Positions 1 through 8,101 of a stretch of 64,000 nucleotides of DNA are shown here, piece after piece. The translations under genes were made by a program, and so were the position numbers. Source of the DNA: Exiguobacterium sp. s122 (GTDB lineage: Bacteria; Bacillota; Bacilli; Exiguobacteriales; Exiguobacteriaceae); contig NZ_JACSMD010000001.1 of assembly GCF_018618475.1 (NCBI RefSeq), forward strand, positions 434,001 through 498,000. The letters are read 5' to 3'. The notes beneath the pieces were generated by a model that was not told where the DNA came from, searched no databases, and worked only from the letters and a program-made list of their open reading frames with translations. How positions within the stretch are numbered: position 1 is the stretch's first letter; each line of letters begins with the position of its first letter.

Positions 1-1
1 C

Positions 2-1243
2 ATGAACGAAAACGCGTTCGTCGAACGCATTGATGAAGTCCGAAAGCAATCGTCCGATCGTCTCGGCTCACTAATCTATTTAAAGGTCGATAAGTTTCGT
101 GCCGTCGAGGATGCGCTCGGACTCGAAAAATCTGATACGCTCGTCAAAGAAGTGGCCGATCGCCTTCGGCAACACGTTGATAGAGCGATGCTAGCCCGCA
201 TCTCACAGTCAGGATTCATGGTGTGGACACCTTATGGGGATCGAATTAAAGCGTACGGAATTGCTGATTTGCTCGCAGAGACGGTGACACGAGAGGCATA
301 TAAAGTCGGAGAGTTAGATGTCGTCTTGACGATGAGCGCGTTCATCGCTATCGAAGACAAGACGTATTCGACGCTTGAGTTGATTCATGCCACGCGGCTC
401 GCTGAAAGTGGAAACGTCCAGCGTGGGGTCGTCTCGTTTTACGAACCGGAGATGGGGGAAAAAGCGGCCGCTGCATTGAAGCTAGAGATGAATTTAAGAA
501 AAGGAATTGCATTGAACGAATTTACGCTATTCTATCAACCGAAAATCGATGCGGCGACTGGACAGTTAAACGGGTTTGAAGGATTGATGCGCTGGGTGCA
601 CCCTGAAAAGGGGCTCATCCCGCCACTTGATTTCATCCCACTAGCAGAATCAACGGGAATCATCATCGCGCTCGAAGAACAGATGCTTGCCATCGCCTGC
701 AAACAGTTGAAAGCTTGGCATGATGCCGGGCGAACATATCGGCTTGCCCTTAACTTGTCGGCCCGTCACTTCTTGTCAGACGGGGTCGTTGAGAAGTTGA
801 CGAAGATCGTCAAAGAGATCGGCGTCTGTCCGAACTACTTGACGTTTGAGATTACGGAAAGTGTCGGCATGGAGAATCAACAACATGTGATCGAGCGATT
901 CGTTGATTTTCGAAACGTCGGATTCTCCATTTCGATTGACGATTTCGGTACCGGGTTCTCGGCGTTCGTTTATTTGAAACACTATCCGATTCAAGAAATC
1001 AAAATTGATCGTCAGTTCATTCAAGCGACCGAAAGCGATCCGACAGGAAACGTCATCGTCCAGTCGATTATTGAATTAGCTAAAGGGTTGAAACTCAGAA
1101 CGGTTTGCGAAGGAATTGAGACCGAGAGCCAACGCGAGACACTAAAGGCACTCGGTTGCGATGAGATGCAAGGCTACTTGTTCTCGCGTCCGCTTCCGAT
1201 TGAGGAGCTCGAAACGTGGATTGAGGCTTATGAAACGACATGA
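2..1243 (+). CDS. GGDEF-EAL cyclic-di-GMP phosphodiesterase, 5' end outside window
   Basis: The C-terminal ~250 residues form an EAL domain that hydrolyses cyclic di-GMP. The signature reads EGL instead of EAL, but the metal and catalytic residues appear kept: N in LALNLS, E in EITES, the DD of DDFGTG, K in KIDRQF, E in CEGIET and Q in MQGYLF. The first ~150 residues look like a GGDEF fold without the GGDEF signature, so a cyclase activity is unlikely. The ATG at base 2 falls where GGDEF domains normally read 'TGLPNR', so the real protein very probably begins upstream with more domains. The gene ends inside a palindromic terminator. Family assignment is firm; the start is not. Confidence 0.88.
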   Translation: MNENAFVERIDEVRKQSSDRLGSLIYLKVDKFRAVEDALGLEKSDTLVKEVADRLRQHVDRAMLARISQSGFMVWTPYGDRIKAYGIADLLAETVTREAYKVGELDVVLTMSAFIAIEDKTYSTLELIHATRLAESGNVQRGVVSFYEPEMGEKAAAALKLEMNLRKGIALNEFTLFYQPKIDAATGQLNGFEGLMRWVHPEKGLIPPLDFIPLAESTGIIIALEEQMLAIACKQLKAWHDAGRTYRLALNLSARHFLSDGVVEKLTKIVKEIGVCPNYLTFEITESVGMENQQHVIERFVDFRNVGFSISIDDFGTGFSAFVYLKHYPIQEIKIDRQFIQATESDPTGNVIVQSIIELAKGLKLRTVCEGIETESQRETLKALGCDEMQGYLFSRPLPIEELETWIEAYETT

Positions 1244-1268
1244 AAGGGTTCGCCGCGGCGAACCCTTT
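1243..1268 (+). terminator. Palindromic terminator after the EAL gene
   Basis: A perfect 26-bp palindrome with half AAAGGGTTCGCCG begins at the stop codon. It ends in only three T, so it is a weak intrinsic terminator. Its core recurs at 1439-1468. Confidence 0.6.
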
Positions 1269-1438
1269 CCTCATGAAGTCTATTCTAGTTTCGACAGGGT
1301 ACTACATTCTTCAATTCTATGAGCGAGAATTTTATACCGAGACGGGCGGGACCATTTCGATAAAGTATGCCTCGTTCTTAGGGTTTTATTTTGATGTAAC
1401 GGATGACGAGGAAAATAGAAAAACATCTCTTCCAAGAT

Positions 1439-1468
1439 AAAACAGGTTCGCCGCGGCGAACCTGTTTT
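1439..1468. terminator. Bidirectional terminator downstream of the histidine kinase gene
   Basis: A perfect 30-bp palindrome with half AAAACAGGTTCGCCG, with A and T runs at its ends. It lies 9 bp from the end of the minus-strand kinase gene. It shares an 18-bp core with the palindrome at 1243-1268. Confidence 0.75.
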
Positions 1469-1476
1469 ATGTCTGC

Positions 1477-2859
1477 TTATTTTTTATCGTGGGGCAAGTT
1501 GATATGAATTGATGTACCAGTAGCTACTTCACTCGTCACGTCGACCGTTCCACCATGCGCTTCGATGATGTCGCGTGAGATGGCCATGCCAAGGCCACTG
1601 CCAATCGTATCATCCGTGTTCGTCCCGCGGTAATACCGTTCAAAGATATACGGCAAGTCCTGATCATTGATTCCTTGGCCGTCATCTGAAATCGTGATTG
1701 TCGATCCGCTGACGGCGACTTTAACGTGTACCGTCTCATCGTTATGCACGAGCGCATTATAGAGGAAGTTCAACAGTGCCCGTTTCATGAAGTGATGGTC
1801 GAGCGCCACCGTTGCGGCGTCATGGCTTGTAAATTCGAGCGAGCGGTCCGCGAAGCGCGGGTCATTCAACACGTCGATGACGAGTTCACGAACGAACCGT
1901 TCGAGACCGGCGTCTACTTTCTCGAGCGGGAAGTCTCCGTGCTGTAGCCGCATCGTCAAATTGAAGTCGTCGAGCAATTCTTTCATGTACCGCGCTTTCC
2001 GTTCGATGACGGCCGCATATTGGCGACGTTCCGTCTCGTTGACGTCCGTGTCGTCAAGCAACTCGGCGTAGCCTTGAATCGAGGCGAGCGGGGTCTTTAA
2101 GTCATGTGAGACGTTACTCATCCATTCTTTGCGTCGGATTTCGAGCTGTTCGCGCTCCCGCTCATACGTCTTGAGCGTTTTCGAGACGTCGTTCAAGTTC
2201 GCGAACACAGGACGATAGATGCCAGGTCGCTTCGGCTCGACGGTCGAGAAGTCACGTGCCTTTAGCTGGGCGATTCGTTCCGTCAGGCGATAAACAGGAC
2301 GGGTCAAGCGTGAACTGAACGCAAGACCGATCAGCGCGGCGACGGCAAGGTCGACGATCAGTAAAATCAGACCGGCTTTCGATAAATACGCGAGCACCGA
2401 TTGCGGATCAATCATCGTGACGAGCCGGCCTTCCGTCGCTTCCGGGAAGGCGACGAGATAGCTATACGACTCAAAGCCACCGACGAAGTAGAGTGTCAGG
2501 TCATCGTCTTTATACTTATAGATATGAATCAATTCGAGCGGCGTGTACGCGTCGGGTACTGTTTCCGGGGCGAACGCGTCCGTCACGACGTTTCCGGATT
2601 CGTCGAGGACTTGTAGCCAGGCGTTGTTTCGTTCAAGTGCCTCGAGTCCTGCCTCGGATACGACCGGACTTCCGTTCTCAAGCGTCATGTACTGATTGAA
2701 CGTGCGGGTGAACGTCTCGCCGGAATTGCTTTCGACGTCATCGAGCCCGGTCCGGTCATTAACGAGCAGACCGAAGAGGATGGCGAGATTTAAGATGATC
2801 ACGGTCGCAACAATGAGGAGGATGGACACGAGATAGCGTCCAGTCAGATTCCATTTCAT
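1477..2859 (-). CDS. Membrane sensor histidine kinase with extracellular domain
   Basis: A 460-residue kinase. Two membrane helices (about 10-33 and 162-182) bracket an extracellular domain of ~125 residues. These are followed by HAMP (about 183-235), HisKA with phospho-acceptor H252 in SNVSHDLKTP, and HATPase_c with the G boxes SDDGQG and GSGLGMA. An AGGAGG-type site precedes the ATG. It lies 12 bp after the response regulator gene, so the two form an operon. It faces a BceAB/YxdLM-type transporter. Kinases of that class normally lack an extracellular domain and sense through the transporter; this one is built like PhoR or ResE kinases. It probably phosphorylates the adjacent regulator; the ligand is unknown. 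Confidence 0.92.
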   Translation of the reverse strand: MKWNLTGRYLVSILLIVATVIILNLAILFGLLVNDRTGLDDVESNSGETFTRTFNQYMTLENGSPVVSEAGLEALERNNAWLQVLDESGNVVTDAFAPETVPDAYTPLELIHIYKYKDDDLTLYFVGGFESYSYLVAFPEATEGRLVTMIDPQSVLAYLSKAGLILLIVDLAVAALIGLAFSSRLTRPVYRLTERIAQLKARDFSTVEPKRPGIYRPVFANLNDVSKTLKTYEREREQLEIRRKEWMSNVSHDLKTPLASIQGYAELLDDTDVNETERRQYAAVIERKARYMKELLDDFNLTMRLQHGDFPLEKVDAGLERFVRELVIDVLNDPRFADRSLEFTSHDAATVALDHHFMKRALLNFLYNALVHNDETVHVKVAVSGSTITISDDGQGINDQDLPYIFERYYRGTNTDDTIGSGLGMAISRDIIEAHGGTVDVTSEVATGTSIHINLPHDKK

Positions 2860-2871
2860 GATGCTGCCTCC

Positions 2872-3558
2872 TCACACATGAAACCGATAGCCGAGTCCTT
2901 TCACTGTCACGATGTACGTGGGACGTGAAGGGTCCGGTTCGATTTTCTCACGGAGTCGGCGCATGTGTACCATGACTGTATTGTCCGACCCATAAAACGC
3001 CTCACCCCAGACACGGGTGAACAACGTCTCTTTACTGAGAATTTGATTAGGGTGGCGAAGAAAACAAGCGAGGAGTCCGACTTCTTTTGCCGTCAGTTCG
3101 AGCCGATTGTCGTGAAGATATACCTCGTTCTCGTCCGCCGTCATCCGGAACGGGCCGACGTGGATGTCCGTTTGCGTCGGTGCGTCATACATCGATACCC
3201 GTCGGAGCTGCGCCTTGATTCGAAAAGCGACTTCTTTTGGACTGAACGGTTTCGTGATGTAGTCATCGCCACCGATAGCGAGTCCGAGAATTTTATCGAC
3301 TTCATCGGATTTCGCAGACAAGAATAAAATCGGGATGTTTGACGTCGTTCGGATGTGACGGCATAAGTCATAGCCTTCCCCGTCCGGCAACATGACATCC
3401 AAGATGGCGATGTGTGGTTGAAACGAGTGGAACAAATGGATGCCCTCTTTTACCGTGTGCGCCGTTTTGATATGGGTGAATCCTTCTTTTTCAAGTGCTT
3501 TTTGAATAAGTGTACATAAGTCTTTCTCGTCATCGACGATTAAGATGCGTGGTTCCAT
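2872..3558 (-). CDS. OmpR/PhoB-family response regulator
   Basis: A 228-residue regulator. The N-terminal receiver domain has phospho-acceptor D54 in AILDVMLPDG and the conserved K in ITKPFS. The C-terminal winged-helix DNA-binding domain ends with the usual GYRF segment. The start is the ATG at 3558 because AGAGGTGA sits just before it; a longer in-frame start lacks such a site. It is the first gene of a two-gene operon with the kinase and is divergent from the ABC transporter operon. It resembles the YxdJ position in the Bacillus yxdJKLM-yxeA locus. Likely targets are the phased TAAGG repeats in the divergent intergenic region (3589-3626). Confidence 0.92.
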   Translation of the reverse strand: MEPRILIVDDEKDLCTLIQKALEKEGFTHIKTAHTVKEGIHLFHSFQPHIAILDVMLPDGEGYDLCRHIRTTSNIPILFLSAKSDEVDKILGLAIGGDDYITKPFSPKEVAFRIKAQLRRVSMYDAPTQTDIHVGPFRMTADENEVYLHDNRLELTAKEVGLLACFLRHPNQILSKETLFTRVWGEAFYGSDNTVMVHMRRLREKIEPDPSRPTYIVTVKGLGYRFHV

Positions 3559-3588
3559 AAAATCACCTCTCGAACAAATCATACCATT

Positions 3589-3626
3589 TAAGGTTTTTGT
3601 AAGGTACGCGTGATTTTCAGTTAAGG
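3589..3626. promoter_or_regulatory. Phased TAAGG repeats, candidate response-regulator operator
   Basis: TAAGG occurs at 3589, 3600 and 3622, that is 11 and 22 bp apart, on one face of the helix. The repeats sit between the divergent regulator and transporter genes. OmpR-family regulators bind such direct repeats; assigning them to the adjacent regulator is inference. Confidence 0.5.
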
Positions 3627-3665
3627 TAGCCCCTGTAACGTAGTCATTAGAAAGAGGTGCTACTT

Positions 3666-4424
3666 ATGGAATCATTATTACACGTTAACCACATTGAAAA
3701 AATTTACGGGAAAGGGGAGGCAACGTTCAAAGCGCTCGATGACGTCTCCTTCACGATTGATCATGGCGAGTTTGTCGGCATTATGGGACCGTCGGGCGCC
3801 GGAAAGTCAACGCTCTTGAACGTGCTGGCGACGATTGACACCCCGACGCACGGAGACATTTTCGTCGAAGGCGAAAACATCGCGAAGCTCAATGAAGAGG
3901 CGCTATCGGACTTCCGGCGCGACCATCTCGGCTTCATCTTCCAAGACTATAACTTGCTCGACTCGTTGACGGTGCGTGAGAACATCTTATTGCCCCTCGC
4001 CGTTTCGAAGACGCCAATCGAACAGACACGACAACTGGTGGATACGCTCGCCCATCGATTCGGTCTGACGAACATTCTCGACCAATATCCATATCAAATC
4101 TCAGGCGGACAAAAACAACGAACGGCTGTCTGCCGTGCACTCATCTCGAACCCAAAACTGATCTTTGCTGATGAGCCGACAGGTGCGCTCGACTCGAAGT
4201 CGGCGACCGATTTGCTTGAAACGCTCGCGGGTCTGAACGAAGCGGAAACGACCATCATGATGGTGACGCACGACGCATATGCAGCCAGCTTTTGTCGACG
4301 CGTGCTTTATATTCAGGACGGACGTTTGTCGAAAGAATTGATTCGTGGCGCGACGTCGCGTGACGCGTTCTATGAAGCGATTTTGGAAGAGTTAAAAGGG
4401 GGCGCGGCACATGACGCTCTTTGA
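3666..4424 (+). CDS. ABC transporter ATPase, BceA/YxdL type
   Basis: ATP-binding subunit (252 residues) of a peptide-antibiotic resistance ABC transporter. Walker A is GPSGAGKST (about 41-49), the signature is ISGGQKQR, Walker B is LIFADEPTG, and the switch histidine is in MMVTHD. The start is the ATG at 3666, spaced 7 bp from AGAAAGAGG; a GTG at 3657 overlaps that site. The 3' end overlaps the permease gene by 14 bp, so the two are translationally coupled. The locus order (regulator and kinase divergent, ATPase, permease, YxeA) matches yxdJKLM-yxeA of B. subtilis, which is known to respond to the cationic peptide LL-37. Substrate here is unknown. Confidence 0.93.
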   Translation: MESLLHVNHIEKIYGKGEATFKALDDVSFTIDHGEFVGIMGPSGAGKSTLLNVLATIDTPTHGDIFVEGENIAKLNEEALSDFRRDHLGFIFQDYNLLDSLTVRENILLPLAVSKTPIEQTRQLVDTLAHRFGLTNILDQYPYQISGGQKQRTAVCRALISNPKLIFADEPTGALDSKSATDLLETLAGLNEAETTIMMVTHDAYAASFCRRVLYIQDGRLSKELIRGATSRDAFYEAILEELKGGAAHDAL

Positions 4425-6237
4425 TTTAGCAAAAAAGAACGTCGTCCGCAATTTGTCGCGTTACGCACTCTATGTCGGAACGACCATCTTCTCGATCATC
4501 ATTTACTTCACGTTTGCGACGCTCAAACATAGTGGCGAGATCAGTGCCTTAGCGGAGACGTCCAAACAGATCGGTGGATTGATGAACGCTTCAACATTTA
4601 TCCTGCTCCTTTTTGTCGCACTCTTTATCGCTTATTCGAACGCCTTCTTTTTAAAAGGGAGAAAACGTGAAGTCGGACTCTACTCGCTACTTGGCGTTCG
4701 CAAGAAACAGATTGGGCAACTGCTCTTGTTCGAGAACCTTGTCATCGGCGCTGTCTCTCTCATGATTGGCATTGGCCTTGGTGTGCTCGGGGCGAATGCG
4801 CTGTTACAAGTGCTCCTTCGGCTGATGAACAGCGACTTGGCAATCGGGTTTACGTTCTCCCAATCGGCGTTCATTGAGACCTTCGTCGTTTTCCTTGGCA
4901 TTTTCTTGTTCACGTCGTTTCAAGGATACCGCGTCATCTATCGTTTCAATTTGATTGAGCTGTTCCATGCCGATCAAAAAGGCGAAGACATGCCAAGAGC
5001 GAACGTGTTCGCGGCGATGGGCGGCGTGCTGACACTTGGTATCGCGTATTGGCTCGCGCTTCAGGATTTGACCTCACCCATTTGGCGTGTCTTAAGCCTT
5101 GCGATGCCGCTCGTCATTATCGGACTGACAGTCATCGGTTCAGCGCTACTATTCCATAGTGTCCTCATCTTTATCCTCGGACGCATCAAAGCAAATGAAG
5201 CATGGTCATGGCGGCGATTGAACCTGTTAACGACATCACAACTCTTATACCGGATTCGGGGGAACGCCAAGACGCTCACGCTTATCAGTATCATCAGCGC
5301 GACGGCAATCACGGCTGGTGGCGCCATCTTTAGTCTTTACTACTATGCTGAAGAAAACGTCACATCCTTTACCCCATACACGTTCGCTTGGGAAGGGGAC
5401 GCACAGCCGATTGATGCGGAAGTCCTTGCCGAAGCGAGTGTGTTGAAAAAGACGGTCCGTATCCCAGATGAGTACGAGGAACGTGAGTATGGGGTCATCA
5501 AAGAATCGACGTATCGAGAGCTCGTCAAAGGACTTGACTGGGACGAACCGAACGCTCTTGACGGGAAAGAAGTCCGGCTTATCGATCCGTTCTATGATGA
5601 ACGTTTCAATGAGGAAGTGCATCAAGTCGTAGTAGACGGCACGACGTACCCCGTCAAAGAACACGTCGAAAAGACACCATTGAATGTCATGACGTTTGGC
5701 GGCATTTTCCTCGTCACACGAGATGACGTCTATGAAGAAATCGAAAGTGATGCCATTTCCTATCACGTTGTAAAAGTAGCCGACTATAAAGACCAAGCCA
5801 CTTTATCAGATGCGTTGTCGACACAACCGCAGTTCTCGAGTGCGACGGATTTATACCGTGACACGATGGCCGTCAACGGAGCACTCCTGTTCGTCGGTAG
5901 TTTCCTCGGACTTGTCTTTCTTGTTGCGACCGGAAGTATCATTTACTTCAAAACGATGACGGAGGTAGAAGAGGATCGAGCGAAATACACGGTGTTGCGG
6001 AAAGTCGGAATTTCAAAACGTGATATGAAACAGACGATCCGACATCAAGTCGCCGTCGTCTTCTTGGCACCCTATCTGCTTGGTTTATTGCACGCGAGCG
6101 TCGCATTAATCGCATTTTCACGACTATTCGCAATGAACTTTACTGTACCGGTTATCGTTTGGATGGCCGTCTACTCAACAATTTATGCACTCTACTATGG
6201 GCTGACGGTCCGTCGGTTCACAAAATCTGTATTGTAA
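4411..6237 (+). CDS. ABC transporter permease, BceB/YxdM type
   Basis: A 608-residue membrane protein with about ten predicted membrane segments: one near the N-terminus, a FtsX-like group, a large extracellular domain of ~190 residues (about 315-500) and three C-terminal helices. The large domain between helices is the hallmark of BceB-type permeases, which recognise peptide antibiotics or their lipid complexes. The motif KRKEVGLYSLLGV after helix 2 is typical of the FtsX/BceB superfamily. It is coupled to the ATPase gene by overlap and followed after 13 bp by the yxeA-like gene. In known systems the permease also signals to the kinase; whether that holds with this kinase type is open. Confidence 0.93.
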   Translation: MTLFDLAKKNVVRNLSRYALYVGTTIFSIIIYFTFATLKHSGEISALAETSKQIGGLMNASTFILLLFVALFIAYSNAFFLKGRKREVGLYSLLGVRKKQIGQLLLFENLVIGAVSLMIGIGLGVLGANALLQVLLRLMNSDLAIGFTFSQSAFIETFVVFLGIFLFTSFQGYRVIYRFNLIELFHADQKGEDMPRANVFAAMGGVLTLGIAYWLALQDLTSPIWRVLSLAMPLVIIGLTVIGSALLFHSVLIFILGRIKANEAWSWRRLNLLTTSQLLYRIRGNAKTLTLISIISATAITAGGAIFSLYYYAEENVTSFTPYTFAWEGDAQPIDAEVLAEASVLKKTVRIPDEYEEREYGVIKESTYRELVKGLDWDEPNALDGKEVRLIDPFYDERFNEEVHQVVVDGTTYPVKEHVEKTPLNVMTFGGIFLVTRDDVYEEIESDAISYHVVKVADYKDQATLSDALSTQPQFSSATDLYRDTMAVNGALLFVGSFLGLVFLVATGSIIYFKTMTEVEEDRAKYTVLRKVGISKRDMKQTIRHQVAVVFLAPYLLGLLHASVALIAFSRLFAMNFTVPVIVWMAVYSTIYALYYGLTVRRFTKSVL

Positions 6238-6250
6238 GGAGAAGATTAAA

Positions 6251-6592
6251 ATGAAAAAGATGATAGGTTATTTACTTGCCTTCGTCCTCGTGACAGTCGG
6301 GTTAATCAACGTGGACTGGAACCGGCTCGGGAAAGAGAACGTGTACCTCCAAGTCAGCGAAGCGACCGACGTTGAAGAAACAACGCTTGACTCTGGGGAA
6401 GTCATACGCCGTTACGTGTATGAGACAGAAGCGTATACGGCAGAAGGTGAGGCACAACGTGTCACATTTAGTGCTGCGAAGGCGTTACGCGAAGGGGCAT
6501 TCTTGATGCTCTACATGAAAGACGACGCCGTGACGTCGTACGATGAGATTGAAATGTCAGACATGCCGAAAGCGGTGCAGAATAAAATGTGA
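6251..6592 (+). CDS. yxeA: YxeA family (DUF1093) exported protein
   Basis: A 113-residue protein with one N-terminal hydrophobic segment (signal peptide or anchor) followed by a small beta-rich domain. The pattern ETEAYTAEGEAQRVTFSA and LREGAFLMLYMK matches the YxeA/DUF1093 family. It is the last gene of the transporter operon, in the same position as yxeA in B. subtilis. The molecular role is not established in the family. The symbol is given by family and context. Confidence 0.82.
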   Translation: MKKMIGYLLAFVLVTVGLINVDWNRLGKENVYLQVSEATDVEETTLDSGEVIRRYVYETEAYTAEGEAQRVTFSAAKALREGAFLMLYMKDDAVTSYDEIEMSDMPKAVQNKM

Positions 6593-6605
6593 GACATATA
6601 TGAAT

Positions 6606-6646
6606 AAAGACCGCCTTTCCTGCTTGTGTCAGGGAGGGCGGTCTTT
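6606..6646. terminator. Bidirectional terminator between yxeA and the MerR-like gene
   Basis: Inverted repeat AAAGACCGCC / GGCGGTCTTT. It serves the transporter operon and the converging regulator gene. Confidence 0.8.
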
Positions 6647-6647
6647 C

Positions 6648-7088
6648 TCATGATTGCGATTGTTCGTTTGCGAGTTCGAGTTGGAGTATGTAGGATAATT
6701 CGTTGTGGGCCAATTGCGAGAAGTTCGTTTTTTTGACGTGCGTCCGTGGCCGGAGTCCGCATTCCAATGCGATGTCGACGATTGTCCGAATCTGATTTTC
6801 TGAATAATACCGTTTGCGTCCGATTGTGAACGGAGTTGGCGGCAAGATGCCATCGGTCTCCCATTTAATCAACTGTTGCTGGCTGCGAGGGATGCCGGCA
6901 ATCTGGAACGCCCGGCTCAATTCTTTGAGCGGGTAGACGTTCAAATGCTGATTGTTTAGCTGGTACAGTTTCCCATGTTCAGGTCGGTACGTATCCCATT
7001 CGGTCGCGCGAAATGTCAGGTCGGTGTGGTCGAAGTCGAGTTGAGCGGAAGGAATAAAGGGGTTAAGTGCAACATCTAAGCTGTCCAT
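6648..7088 (-). CDS. MerR-like helix-turn-helix protein, function unknown
   Basis: A 146-residue protein. Residues ~50-120 read like a winged helix of the MerR/HTH_17 kind (YPLKELSRAFQIAGI, then QLIKWETDGILPPTP, a wing with RKRYYSE, then a helix). The first 50 residues and the short C-terminal helix match no effector domain I recognise, so it is not a classic metal or drug sensor. AAGGAGATA sits before the ATG. A 9-bp motif AGTACCCTA lies 60 bp upstream and again 102 bp further, which could be its operator. It may control itself or the small-gene cluster starting at 7409. Confidence 0.65.
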   Translation of the reverse strand: MDSLDVALNPFIPSAQLDFDHTDLTFRATEWDTYRPEHGKLYQLNNQHLNVYPLKELSRAFQIAGIPRSQQQLIKWETDGILPPTPFTIGRKRYYSENQIRTIVDIALECGLRPRTHVKKTNFSQLAHNELSYILQLELANEQSQS

Positions 7089-7408
7089 TTAAGGTATCTC
7101 CTTCTTCAAGTCAAACGGGTCATTACTAAAAATGCCCTCTCTCGTATAGTACCCTATTTTCAAGCAATTAACTGTAAGTTTTTTGAAAGTGGGGAAATAA
7201 AACGTTAGGACTATTGAATGATTTTTAGCATGTGTTTGACGCTCTTTACAGTACCCTAAAAGGGACAATAACTCAAGTTTAAAGCCATTTTGGATAAAAT
7301 GAACTAATATTCAGAATAAATAGTTCGATAGTCCTTGAATCACAAAAACAAATGAATTGAGCAAACTTCTACCATCTTTGGTTAATAGGGGCGAAGGAGG
7401 TGAGACAT
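7089..7408. promoter_or_regulatory. AT-rich divergent intergenic region with repeated motifs
   Basis: About 320 bp without a supported gene. It holds AGTACCCTA at 7148-7156 and 7250-7258 in the same orientation, and an inverted pair AGGACTAT (7209-7216) / ATAGTCCT (7327-7334). It must carry the promoters for the MerR-like gene and for the small-gene cluster, but I see no strong sigma-A pair. Confidence 0.4.
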
Positions 7409-7621
7409 ATGGCAGTTTACCGAGAATACGCAAGCATCTTTTATCTCGACACGAAACGAGTCGTAGACGGGAAAGAGAAACGACAACTCGTTCGGTTCGG
7501 CCCGCTCGGCGCTCGGATGGAGACCGCGGAAATCAAGCAGTTCGGTGATTTCTTGACGCGACTCTTGTCCGTCGACTCGGCTACGTACGTCGTGTCCCGT
7601 GAGTTCCACGTGACGGTCTAA
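7409..7621 (+). CDS. Small DUF1659-like protein, copy 1
   Basis: A 70-residue protein, start ATG at 7409, set by AAGGAGGTGA 6 bp upstream. It ends YVVSREFHVTV and has a central RFGPLGARMET. It aligns with the 70-residue protein at 7861-8073 (RFGPIRAALT, LAVVREYNLV), so the two are paralogues. Length and pattern fit the DUF1659 family of uncharacterised Firmicute proteins, often found beside DUF2922 and YvrJ. No signal peptide or membrane segment. Function unknown. Confidence 0.72.
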   Translation: MAVYREYASIFYLDTKRVVDGKEKRQLVRFGPLGARMETAEIKQFGDFLTRLLSVDSATYVVSREFHVTV

Positions 7622-7637
7622 ATTGGAGGAATTCTCT

Positions 7638-7697
7638 ATGCGCATCCCCCCTCGTCCCGCCGCCGGCAACCGGCACGATGAGCAGGTAGTCACATGA
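7638..7697 (+). CDS. 19-residue ORF coupled to yvrJ
   Basis: A 19-codon ORF (starts MRIPPRPAAG) preceded by GGAGGA at proper spacing. Its stop overlaps the start of the YvrJ gene in ATGA form. The YvrJ start lacks a good ribosome binding site, so this mini-ORF may bring ribosomes to it. Whether the peptide itself matters is unknown. Confidence 0.4.
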   Translation: MRIPPRPAAGNRHDEQVVT

Positions 7698-7834
7698 GCT
7701 GGCCCGAACTCATCTCGAACCTTGGATTTCCAATCGTCGTCTCGCTTTATCTGCTACACCGGATTGAGACGCGGCTTGAGCGCATGATTCAGCTACTCGA
7801 GCGCTTGGACTCCACTTACCCTTCTGAATCGTAA
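7694..7834 (+). CDS. yvrJ: YvrJ family small membrane protein
   Basis: A 46-residue protein beginning MSWPELISNLGFPIVVSLYL, one membrane helix followed by a charged helix (RIETRLERMIQLLERLD). This matches the YvrJ family of very short membrane proteins in Bacillales. It lies between two DUF1659-like genes. The start overlaps the stop of a 19-codon ORF. Function is unknown in the family; size and helix pattern resemble holin-like or membrane-scaffold peptides, but that is only a guess. Confidence 0.8.
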   Translation: MSWPELISNLGFPIVVSLYLLHRIETRLERMIQLLERLDSTYPSES

Positions 7835-7860
7835 TCATCCCCCGAAAGGAGCCATCCCCC

Positions 7861-8073
7861 ATGGCACAGCTATCAGAAAAGAAAGCGACGCTCGTCTTAA
7901 CGACGCATCACAATTTAGAAAGCTTGAAACCGACGAAAAAAGCGCAACGGTTCGGTCCCATTCGTGCAGCGCTCACGGCGAATCAAGCCGAGTCGTTTGG
8001 TCACCTCATGCTTGAGCTGATCGTACAAGAAGATTTCACACTCGCCGTCGTCCGCGAATACAACCTCGTCTAA
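7861..8073 (+). CDS. Small DUF1659-like protein, copy 2
   Basis: A 70-residue paralogue of the protein at 7409-7621, sharing the RFGP core and the VxREY end. An AAAGGAG site precedes the ATG. It lies 26 bp after yvrJ and 28 bp before the DUF2922 gene, so all are probably one transcript. Function unknown. Confidence 0.75.
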   Translation: MAQLSEKKATLVLTTHHNLESLKPTKKAQRFGPIRAALTANQAESFGHLMLELIVQEDFTLAVVREYNLV

Positions 8074-8101
8074 TCACCCATTTTAAGGAGGAGAATGAAT
8101 C

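Noticed and set aside
1240-1440. 66-codon ORF between the two palindromes.
   Set aside because: Its start overlaps the EAL stop and runs through a terminator stem; neither this start nor the internal ATG at 1273 has a ribosome binding site.
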